From positions 1-6,690 of the forward strand of contig CADCOF010000019.1 of assembly GCA_902802975.1 (NCBI GenBank): 6,690 nucleotides of DNA, written 5' to 3'. How positions within the stretch are numbered: the first letter of the stretch is position 1; every line of letters begins with the position of its first letter. Shown in pieces: positions 1 through 5,139 of the stretch. This stretch comes from an uncultured Ruminococcus sp. GTDB lineage: Bacteria; Bacillota; Clostridia; Oscillospirales; Acutalibacteraceae. The translations under genes and the position numbers were made by a program. Under the pieces are notes generated by a model that was given only the letters and a program-made list of their open reading frames with translations, had not been told where the DNA came from and did not search any database.

Positions 1-95
1 GTCCCCGACGGTGGAGACCTCTGCCGAAGGCAGAAGCACCGACCGAACCGGCAGGTGAGACCCAGAGCCCTTGGCCGCCGGAGGCATACCGAAAG
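1..95. repeat. GC-rich, hairpin-forming intergenic segment, probably part of a dispersed repeat
   Basis: This stretch is far richer in G and C than the AT-rich spacer that follows and has no plausible reading frame. It can fold locally: TCTGCC at 20-25 pairs with GGCAGA at 29-34 across a GAA triloop, enclosed by GGTG (10-13) with CACC (37-40). Positions 74-85 are a further imperfect GCC/GGC dyad. The motif around 65-85 (agagcccttggccgccggag) resembles GC-rich intergenic repeats I recall from Ruminococcaceae-type genomes, but this is memory, not a search. The element runs off the left edge. It could instead be the 3' end of a structured RNA; no riboswitch or RNA family that I know fits. Confidence 0.35.
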
Positions 96-117
96 CTTAA
101 GTTGATGTGCATTGCAC

Positions 118-166
118 AAAACTCAAAAATCGATTCAAAGCCGCAGTTTGTGACTTTGAATCGATT
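118..166 (-). terminator. Rho-independent terminator of the dockerin amidase gene
   Basis: A perfect 13-bp stem is formed by AATCGATTCAAAG (128-140) and CTTTGAATCGATT (154-166) with a 13-nt loop. Read on the minus strand it is followed at once by a T-rich run (ATTTTTGAGTTTTG, ending near 117), as expected of an intrinsic terminator. It sits 8 bases past the TAA stop of the minus-strand gene at 174-176. The plus-strand side is followed by ATATTTATT, so some termination of plus-strand transcripts entering from the left is possible but weaker. Confidence 0.88.
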
Positions 167-173
167 ATATTTA

Positions 174-1442
174 TTATCTCCAGCTGATACCGTCGTCAAT
201 TATTACATCTTCGGTCTCGGAGGAGCCTGAAGTCATGTTCGAGCCGTTTACAATTACTGCTTCGGATACATCAAAGCCCTTATCGAGAATGCGTGCAACC
301 TCTGCTCTGAAGTCATCCATATTTTTATTATGGAAAACAAACCAGTGATCGGGGTCGCCGTGCGCAGTTCCTATTCCCATTCGGCCTGCTTCACCGTGGC
401 TGATAACGTTGTCGGCAGTGAGATTGTACAGGCTGCACAGATACGCCGTGTAAAGCGTGGCATTTGCCCAAATATTATCGAAATACACTTGCTGTGCCGC
501 TGCATTGTATCCCGTAACAACATTGTTTGCATAATAGAAGCCCGATGGTTCACATATTTCAAAGCCAAGATATGTCAGGTTTGCAGGCTTTCCGGCGTGC
601 CAAGCTATTTGGTCAAGCGGGTGATAATGCCAGACCTCTTTATCGTCAAGGAAAGCGTGAACACACTTTTCAAGATCGGGATCATTCCAGGACGGATACC
701 AGCTTGCTGCCCTCACTCCAGGTGTAGCGGTAGAATGAACAACAACGCCGTCAATTTTTGTAAAGTCGTTTTTCTTGTCAACGTTGTAGCAGTAGCTGTT
801 TGTCATCATTCGGCTGTTGATTTTTAACGATCTTCCTTCAAATGATATGTATCTCACTGTGTCCGGGTTGGAAACCGTCACTGTGCAGACCATGCTCATT
901 CCGTTTGATGCGTTTACCGTTATGGTTGATTCTCCGGGGTGAAAAGCTCTTACTCTGCCGGTATTGGTCAGATCGATAACTTTGAACGGTTTCCCCTTTT
1001 TATCTTTGAGTCCGTCAGTAGAGATGTCTTCACCAAGAATATAAGTGAATGTAACATCATCGCTCTTACCTTCGGGGAGTATTTTTGCGTTTAGGTCGAT
1101 TCTGTCACCGCAAATGGCGTTTATCTGTTCAGGAAAATCTATTGTCGCTGCGGATTCATAGATGAATATTCTCAAGGCGGACAGTGCGTCATTACTCGTT
1201 ACATATCCGTCACTGTCCATGTCGGCATATTGTACGTCGCTTTCGGACAGAAGATTAAGCCCAACAGAATGTCTGAGAATTGCGAGAGCGTCATCAGACA
1301 TTACATAACCGTCAAAATTGATGTCGCCGAGTATGCGTTCTGCGGCAAATGCAGGTACGGTGGCTGAAAGCGCAATTACGGAAGCAACGGCAGCAGACGC
1401 TGATTTTTTAAATCTTGTTTTCAATGACGCGTTTTTTTTCAT
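174..1442 (-). CDS. Secreted dockerin-containing N-acetylmuramoyl-L-alanine amidase
   Basis: Predicted to cut the amide bond between N-acetylmuramic acid and L-alanine of peptidoglycan outside the cell. The 422-residue product has a signal peptide (KK/R-rich start, hydrophobic core, AFA at 31-33 as likely cleavage site). A type I dockerin at about 39-96 has two canonical calcium loops: D40, N42, D44, D51 and D74, D76, D78, D85. An Ig-like (Big_2-type) domain covers about 101-190 and an Amidase_2/PGRP-type domain about 228-382. Visible catalytic-type residues are H236 in VVHST, E295 in GFEICE, H349 in ISHGE, and the HGDPDHWF segment (361-368), a pattern I associate with zinc amidases of clostridial and phage origin. 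The exact third zinc ligand is uncertain. An acidic, Ser-rich tail ends the protein and no membrane anchor is seen. The ATG is preceded by AAGGAGAA (1453-1460). The gene diverges from 1607-2002. The dockerin implies docking onto a cohesin protein, which is not in this window. Confidence 0.9.
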   Translation of the reverse strand: MKKNASLKTRFKKSASAAVASVIALSATVPAFAAERILGDINFDGYVMSDDALAILRHSVGLNLLSESDVQYADMDSDGYVTSNDALSALRIFIYESAATIDFPEQINAICGDRIDLNAKILPEGKSDDVTFTYILGEDISTDGLKDKKGKPFKVIDLTNTGRVRAFHPGESTITVNASNGMSMVCTVTVSNPDTVRYISFEGRSLKINSRMMTNSYCYNVDKKNDFTKIDGVVVHSTATPGVRAASWYPSWNDPDLEKCVHAFLDDKEVWHYHPLDQIAWHAGKPANLTYLGFEICEPSGFYYANNVVTGYNAAAQQVYFDNIWANATLYTAYLCSLYNLTADNVISHGEAGRMGIGTAHGDPDHWFVFHNKNMDDFRAEVARILDKGFDVSEAVIVNGSNMTSGSSETEDVIIDDGISWR

Positions 1443-1513
1443 AGATTAGTGATTCTCCTTTGAAAACTTTTCATTATGTGCCAAACAAATGGGCAATTAC
1501 AATATACAACAAA

Positions 1514-1542
1514 ATTATACAATAAAAAATCTATTATGTCAA
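1514..1542 (-). promoter_or_regulatory. Consensus sigma-A promoter of the dockerin amidase gene
   Basis: On the minus strand, TTGACA (1537-1542) and TATAAT (1514-1519) are separated by exactly 17 bases, a perfect match to the housekeeping consensus. Transcription would start near 1507, giving a leader of about 65 nt that contains the Shine-Dalgarno site. Directly upstream of the -35 box lies an imperfect dyad (1552-1569: CC, bulged T, GATAA, 3-nt loop, TTATC, GG) that could be an operator; that role is speculative. Confidence 0.88.
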
Positions 1543-1606
1543 ATGGTTAAGCCTGATAATTTTTATCGGAATAATATTTTTATCTTTGCACACAATAAAA
1601 CCGGTG

Positions 1607-2002
1607 ATGTACTTGAAACGAAAAATCACGTTTATTGTCGCTGCGTTTTTGATCGGCGGTCTGGGCTATGCCTGTATTGAGCTTTTATGGCGCGGGAGAA
1701 CACATTGGTCTATGATAATTACCGGCGGTTTATGTATGAGCATTATGTTTATGATACTTCAAAAACATAGACAAATCGGCATTGTTTACAGAGGGCTGCT
1801 TGGCGCGGTTGTGATTACTGCGGTAGAATTTGTCGCAGGGTATATCGTAAATATTTGGCTCGATTTGAAAATATGGGATTATTCCGATCAAAAATGGAAT
1901 CTTATGGGACAGATATGCCCGCTGTATTCATTGTTCTGGTGTATATTGTCTGTTCCCGTGTCAAAAATATGTATAAAGCTAAATACAATTTATGACGGCT
2001 GA
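1607..2002 (+). CDS. Small four-helix membrane protein, CmpB-like (putative ABC transporter type IV family)
   Basis: A 131-residue integral membrane protein with hydrophobic segments at about 7-25, 34-51, 61-82 and 102-119 and a basic N-terminus (YLKRK). The pattern of GY and E in the first helix, E74 followed by AGY in the third, then WDYS (90-93), WN (97-98) and GQIC before the last helix resembles the CmpB-type 'ABC transporter type IV' family (PF06541) common in Clostridia, whose transport role is itself unproven. I chose ATG at 1607, which leaves a basic stretch before the first helix. In-frame TTG at 1586 and GTG at 1604 are alternatives, and none has a good Shine-Dalgarno site, so the start is uncertain. 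It is followed 99 bases later by spoIIIAE without an evident terminator, occupying the place where spoIIIAD is normally found. It is not similar in length or motifs to SpoIIIAC or SpoIIIAD. Confidence 0.72.
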   Translation: MYLKRKITFIVAAFLIGGLGYACIELLWRGRTHWSMIITGGLCMSIMFMILQKHRQIGIVYRGLLGAVVITAVEFVAGYIVNIWLDLKIWDYSDQKWNLMGQICPLYSLFWCILSVPVSKICIKLNTIYDG

Positions 2003-2029
2003 ATTTTTGTCACATAACCCAAAACAACG

Positions 2030-2058
2030 GAATATTTTTCTTCTCCGGAGAATATAAT
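2030..2058 (+). promoter_or_regulatory. Candidate sigma-E promoter of spoIIIAE
   Basis: GAATATT (2030-2036) and AATATAAT (2051-2058) are separated by 14 bases. The mother-cell sigma-E consensus is roughly kmATATT, 13-15 bases, CATACAAT, so the -35 fits closely and the -10 matches 6 of 8 positions. A start near 2065 would leave a leader of about 37 nt with GGAGGAG before the ATG. The -10 also contains TATAAT (2053-2058), but the matching -35 position for sigma-A is poor. Since spoIIIA is a sigma-E operon in Bacillus subtilis, the context supports this reading. Confidence 0.62.
2041..2052. promoter_or_regulatory. 12-bp perfect palindrome inside the spoIIIAE promoter spacer
   Basis: TTCTCCGGAGAA is self-complementary over all 12 bases. 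It fills most of the spacer between the candidate -35 and -10 boxes and overlaps the first two bases of the -10. A loopless palindrome here is better explained as a protein-binding operator than as an RNA hairpin. The binding factor is unknown, and a 12-mer could arise by chance. Confidence 0.35.
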
Positions 2059-2101
2059 TTGTTAAGGACGCCCGGATAACAAAATTTCACTTGGAGGAGT
2101 T

Positions 2102-3241
2102 ATGCGAAAAAAGTTTATAGCATTTGCGGCTGCAGCAGTGTGCGCTTTCCGTTTTTTTTGCTTTGCTGCAGCTGCCGATACCGATAATGACGCGGATAGA
2201 ATACTTGATGAGCTGTACAAAGACTCCGGCGCGGACGAGCTTATTTATATGCTTCCGGAGAGTTCCGAAAATTTCCTTTCGGATATCGGTATATCTGATT
2301 TCAGACCGTTTTCAACGAACGGTATCACGCCCAACCGCTTTGTACAAGCAGTAAAAAAAGCACTGTATGATAATATCAGCGAGCCGTTTCGCGCGTTTAT
2401 GTTTGTTGTTGCCGCTGTTGCTATCGCAGGCGCACTCGATACCGTAAAAGGCGGGCTTGCGAGTCAAAAAGTACTTATGATAATGTCATCACTTTCTGTT
2501 GTTCTGGCAATATCACCGCCGCTTATTGCGCTTGTAAACTATCTTTCCGAAACAATAACTGCTGCGGGTAATTTTATGCTTGCATATGTTCCCGTAATGG
2601 CGGGATTGATGGCGGCGAGCGGTTCTCCTTCGCTGGGCGCGTCATACTGCGGCATGATGATCTACAGTTCCAATCTTGTGGAACAAGCCTGTATTCGTCT
2701 TGTTATTCCGCTGATGAAATGTATACTGGCGTTATCGATAACGTCTTCTTCATGCAGCGCAGTGCGTCTTGACGGCGTTATAAATATGTTCAGAAACGCC
2801 TCAAGAATAATACTTACATTTTGTATGTCGCTGTTTGCGTCGTTTCTCACAATGCGTTCACTTGTTGCCGCCGCGGCCGATACGCTTGCAAACCGCGCTG
2901 TCAAGTTCGCCGTCAGTTCGTTTGTTCCGCTTGTCGGCGGTGCGTTGAGCGACGCTTATCAGACAATGCTCAGTTGTGTGTCTGTTTTGAAGTCGGGAGT
3001 GGGTGCTGCTGCTATCGCCGCGGTTTTCGCTCTTTTTGCCGTGCCTGTCATACGCTGCATGATCTGGCAGATGGTCACAACGACTGCAGCGGCTGTCTGT
3101 GATTTATTCGGACTCGACCGTATCTCATCGCTGATGAAGTCGTGTTCATTTGTGATATCTGTCATGTTTGCCATTATGATGTGTACTATGGTTATGTATA
3201 TAATCGGAACAGCTGTCGTTCTTATTGTGGGGAATGGGTGA
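2102..3241 (+). CDS. spoIIIAE: Stage III sporulation protein AE
   Basis: SpoIIIAE is a polytopic membrane component of the SpoIIIA-SpoIIQ channel, made in the mother cell and inserted in the outer forespore membrane, where it supports forespore integrity and late gene expression. The 379-residue product is close to the B. subtilis length (about 400). It starts with a signal-like segment (RKK then an Ala/Phe-rich core, possible cut near 25), has a soluble stretch at about 26-95 and then multiple hydrophobic segments to the C-terminus. The stretch around 266-305 (RAVKF, SFVP, VGGALSDAYQ, KSGVG) is the family's most recognisable part. GGAGGAG lies at 2093-2099, unusually close to the ATG. The stop codon overlaps the Shine-Dalgarno site of spoIIIAF, suggesting translational coupling. 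Here it is the first spoIIIA gene, whereas AA, AB, AC and AD normally precede it. Confidence 0.95.
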   Translation: MRKKFIAFAAAAVCAFRFFCFAAAADTDNDADRILDELYKDSGADELIYMLPESSENFLSDIGISDFRPFSTNGITPNRFVQAVKKALYDNISEPFRAFMFVVAAVAIAGALDTVKGGLASQKVLMIMSSLSVVLAISPPLIALVNYLSETITAAGNFMLAYVPVMAGLMAASGSPSLGASYCGMMIYSSNLVEQACIRLVIPLMKCILALSITSSSCSAVRLDGVINMFRNASRIILTFCMSLFASFLTMRSLVAAAADTLANRAVKFAVSSFVPLVGGALSDAYQTMLSCVSVLKSGVGAAAIAAVFALFAVPVIRCMIWQMVTTTAAAVCDLFGLDRISSLMKSCSFVISVMFAIMMCTMVMYIIGTAVVLIVGNG

Positions 3242-3250
3242 GATGAAATA

Positions 3251-3727
3251 ATGGCTATAAACGATATCCAGAAGTGGACGTTGTGTCTGTGTGCCTGCAG
3301 TGTGCTTGTATCTGCTGCGGAAATACTTCTTCCCGAGGGCGCAGTAAAAAAGAGCGTGTATTTCGTGCTGAGCTTGATCGCAGCGTCATGTTTGCTGCGG
3401 CCATTGGAAAATATTCGGGATTTTAGAGATGTATTATTCGAAGGAGCATCTCCAGACAGCAGCGAAATGATAGTGACAGATTGGTTTGGAGAAGCGGCAA
3501 ATTCCGAATACGAACGCAGGATAATGTCACTTGTGGCTGACGAACTAAAAAGGCACGGCGTAGAAGCAAAAAAGATTACCGTGGAGACGTCTATTTCGGA
3601 TGGCGGCAGCGTATTAATAAATAAGGTCAGAATTATCGTTGACGCTCATTACACGGAAAGGCTTGACGAAATAGAAACGGCCGTTATGAACGATCTGGGA
3701 CTTGATGCCGATATAGTGGTTAGGTGA
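3251..3727 (+). CDS. spoIIIAF: Stage III sporulation protein AF
   Basis: SpoIIIAF is one of the ring-building membrane proteins of the mother cell-forespore channel. The 158-residue product has two hydrophobic helices at about 10-26 and 35-51 and then a soluble region. Residues from about 85 to 157 alternate charged helices and short strands (ELKRHG, VRIIVDA, LGLDADIVV) as expected of the ring-building motif shared with AG, AH and secretion-system ring proteins. It is shorter than the B. subtilis protein (about 206), with a reduced linker after the second helix. GGTGAG (3236-3241) overlaps the spoIIIAE stop and the gap is 9 bases. The TGA stop is likewise embedded in the Shine-Dalgarno site of spoIIIAG. 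Confidence 0.9.
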   Translation: MAINDIQKWTLCLCACSVLVSAAEILLPEGAVKKSVYFVLSLIAASCLLRPLENIRDFRDVLFEGASPDSSEMIVTDWFGEAANSEYERRIMSLVADELKRHGVEAKKITVETSISDGGSVLINKVRIIVDAHYTERLDEIETAVMNDLGLDADIVVR

Positions 3728-3731
3728 AAAA

Positions 3732-4325
3732 ATGAGGAATGTGATCGGCGCGCTGACGGGCAGACTGACACCCGAAGTGAGGCGCAATATAATAACGGTG
3801 GTTGGAGTAATAGGGCTTGCGATCATATTTATGTCCAATTTTATTTCGAACGATAATACGCCGGAGCAAGCAGAGCCGCCGATTGAAACAGAGAGCGGGG
3901 GGGATTACAAAGAGGCACTGGAAACTCAGTTAGAGGATATGTTATCGAGCATTGAAGGCGTTGGTAATGTAAAAGTGATGGTGACGCTTGACGCCATGGG
4001 TGAAGAGGTGTTTGCAATTGACAGAAGTGAAAGCACAAATGCGGAGACAACCGACGGCAGCACAAACAGAACGCAGCAAAGTGAGGAAAACCGATACGTA
4101 ATAATCAGGAATAAAGACGGCAGTGAACAAGCAGTATTGAAAAAGACGCGTTTGCCCGAGGTCAGGGGTGTACTGGTTGTTTGCGATGGCGGAGACAGCG
4201 CGGTTGTGTGTGAGAGAGTTACATCGGCAGCGGCCGGAGCTTTGGGAATATCTATAAGTAAAGTGCGTGTTGCACCCGGTGGCGGGTATGCACCCGCGGG
4301 CAGTTCCGTCCGGCTGTATCGTTAA
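3732..4325 (+). CDS. spoIIIAG: Stage III sporulation protein AG
   Basis: SpoIIIAG forms a large oligomeric ring in the outer forespore membrane, part of the channel resembling type III secretion and flagellar basal-body rings. The 197-residue product has an N-terminal cytosolic stretch, one membrane helix at about 20-38, an acidic low-complexity linker (41-57) and a ring-building domain. The domain begins with a conserved-looking LEDMLSSIEGVGNVKVMVTL (69-88), has a polar Thr/Ser/Asn-rich insertion (about 90-140, ending VLKKTRLPEVRG), and resumes at VLVVCDGGD through LGISISKVRV (147-180). The insertion matches the known family habit of splitting the ring-building fold. It is slightly shorter than in B. 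subtilis (about 229). AGGTGA (3722-3727) overlaps the spoIIIAF stop, 4 bases before the ATG. Confidence 0.93.
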   Translation: MRNVIGALTGRLTPEVRRNIITVVGVIGLAIIFMSNFISNDNTPEQAEPPIETESGGDYKEALETQLEDMLSSIEGVGNVKVMVTLDAMGEEVFAIDRSESTNAETTDGSTNRTQQSEENRYVIIRNKDGSEQAVLKKTRLPEVRGVLVVCDGGDSAVVCERVTSAAAGALGISISKVRVAPGGGYAPAGSSVRLYR

Positions 4326-4330
4326 CGATA

Positions 4331-4346
4331 GTATTCGCCGTATTCG
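4331..4346. repeat. Short direct repeat in the spoIIIAG-spoIIIAH gap
   Basis: GTATTCG occurs twice, at 4331-4337 and 4340-4346, with a 9-bp period. It lies at the start of a 103-bp gap between spoIIIAG and spoIIIAH, longer than the tight spacing in the rest of the cluster. I see no convincing sigma-E or sigma-G promoter or hairpin terminator in this gap; its only other clear element is the AAGGTGAT site (4418-4425) before spoIIIAH. The repeat may be a regulator site or chance. Confidence 0.3.
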
Positions 4347-4428
4347 ATATTTATTCTTTCGCCAATCACGCGCGCACTAAAGTAACTAATCCAAAAAAGT
4401 AAAACCGCGAATCGAAAAAGGTGATTAT

Positions 4429-4977
4429 ATGAAATTTGGTAAACGAGAAATAGTTGTATCATTGTTGGCCGCGTTGTTGGGCGGCGCGGTGTTTGTAAAT
4501 TGGCAGGTAGGAGCCGATACGCCCGATACTACGCCGTACGATGATGATCTTGGAACGGCGCATTATGTAAATGCCTCGATTTCAACAAAAGATACGCCTT
4601 CACAAAAAATAAGTCAACCGGCGTCTAAAGAGAGTGAGTATTTTTCCAAAGTGCGCCTTGAACGTCAGAAAACTCAGGATGAACTGCTGACAATGGCGCG
4701 AAGTATGGCTGAATCCGAAAATACCACGGGCGAAGCAAAAACACAGGCCGTGCGCAGATTAAATGAACTCCTCGGCACAATCAATAAGCAGTCAAATGTA
4801 GAAGGATTAATTATGTCCAAAGGCTTTACCGATTGTATAGCATATATCGAAAACGGCGAGTGCAGCGTGGTTGTAACCGGTAAGGAGCTAAAAAGCGATA
4901 CATTAACCGCAATAAAAGATATCGTAACAACCCAAACCGGAATATCATTCGATAAGATACGGGTATCACAAGTATAG
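4429..4977 (+). CDS. spoIIIAH: Stage III sporulation protein AH
   Basis: SpoIIIAH is the mother-cell membrane protein whose extracellular domain binds forespore SpoIIQ in the intermembrane space, driving engulfment and building the channel. The 182-residue product has a short basic N-terminus (KFGKRE), one membrane helix at about 8-26, and a long polar linker rich in Asp/Thr/Ser/Lys (27-68). Next comes a charged helical region (YFSKVRLERQKTQDELL at 71-87, to about 120) and the ring-building YscJ/FliF-like domain ending at 182 (LIMSKGFTDCIAYIENGECS, VVVTGKEL, GISFDKIRV). The order and spacing of these blocks are typical of the family; B. subtilis SpoIIIAH is about 218 residues. AAGGTGAT (4418-4425) lies 3 bases before the ATG. 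A terminator follows 10 bases after the TAG stop, closing the spoIIIA unit. Confidence 0.94.
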   Translation: MKFGKREIVVSLLAALLGGAVFVNWQVGADTPDTTPYDDDLGTAHYVNASISTKDTPSQKISQPASKESEYFSKVRLERQKTQDELLTMARSMAESENTTGEAKTQAVRRLNELLGTINKQSNVEGLIMSKGFTDCIAYIENGECSVVVTGKELKSDTLTAIKDIVTTQTGISFDKIRVSQV

Positions 4978-4987
4978 ATTTCACCTG

Positions 4988-5024
4988 AACATCAGCCATG
5001 CAGCGTCATGACTGGTGTTTTTTT
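4988..5024 (+). terminator. Rho-independent terminator of the spoIIIA unit
   Basis: AACATCAG (4988-4995) pairs with CTGGTGTT (5012-5019) with one G-U pair. Inside, one C-A mismatch is followed by CATG (4997-5000) paired with CATG (5007-5010) around a 6-nt loop. Seven T's (5018-5024) follow. It separates the sporulation genes from the promoter of the next unit. Confidence 0.88.
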
Positions 5025-5039
5025 GATCAAAAACAACAG

Positions 5040-5068
5040 TTGCAATTCGTACAAAAATGGTTTATAAT
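5040..5068 (+). promoter_or_regulatory. Sigma-A-type promoter of the beta-helix/comF unit
   Basis: TTGCAA (5040-5045) and TATAAT (5063-5068) are separated by 17 bases: the -10 is perfect and the -35 matches 4 of 6 (TTGACA). Transcription would begin near 5075, leaving a leader of about 65 nt before the ATG at 5140. It directly follows the preceding terminator, so this unit should be expressed in vegetative growth independently of the sporulation cluster. Confidence 0.8.
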
Positions 5069-5139
5069 ATAACTAATGAAGTGGCGGTATGGTCTGCCGT
5101 CAATCAATAATAATGATTACGATTGGAGATACATTTATA

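Noticed and set aside
1..95. Riboswitch (cobalamin, c-di-AMP or similar) or SRP-type RNA at the left edge
   Set aside because: Short fragments such as ggagacct and ccgaacc echo parts of these RNAs, but the conserved cores are not present in order, and no plus-strand gene follows that it could control.
330..827. Plus-strand ORF of 165 codons antisense to the amidase
   Set aside because: It lies wholly opposite the amidase domain, has no Shine-Dalgarno site, and its product is a Cys/Arg-rich translation with no recognisable fold. It is a shadow of the real minus-strand gene.
1569..1596. Second sigma-E-like promoter (GAATAAT, 13 bases, CACACAAT) before the CmpB-like gene
   Set aside because: The boxes match fairly well (7 of 8 in the -10), but transcription would start about 4 bases before the ATG at 1607, leaving no room for a ribosome site. 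It could be real only for a leaderless message, so I did not list it as a feature.
1489..1680. 63-codon plus-strand ORF overlapping the amidase promoter and the start of the CmpB-like gene
   Set aside because: It is in another frame from the membrane protein, lacks a ribosome site, and crosses the consensus amidase promoter. I considered a frameshifted extension of the membrane protein, but the 63-codon product does not continue the family pattern.
2662..3174. Minus-strand ORFs of 71 and 80 codons within spoIIIAE
   Set aside because: They are antisense to a well-supported membrane protein gene with no independent start signals; their existence follows from its codon usage.
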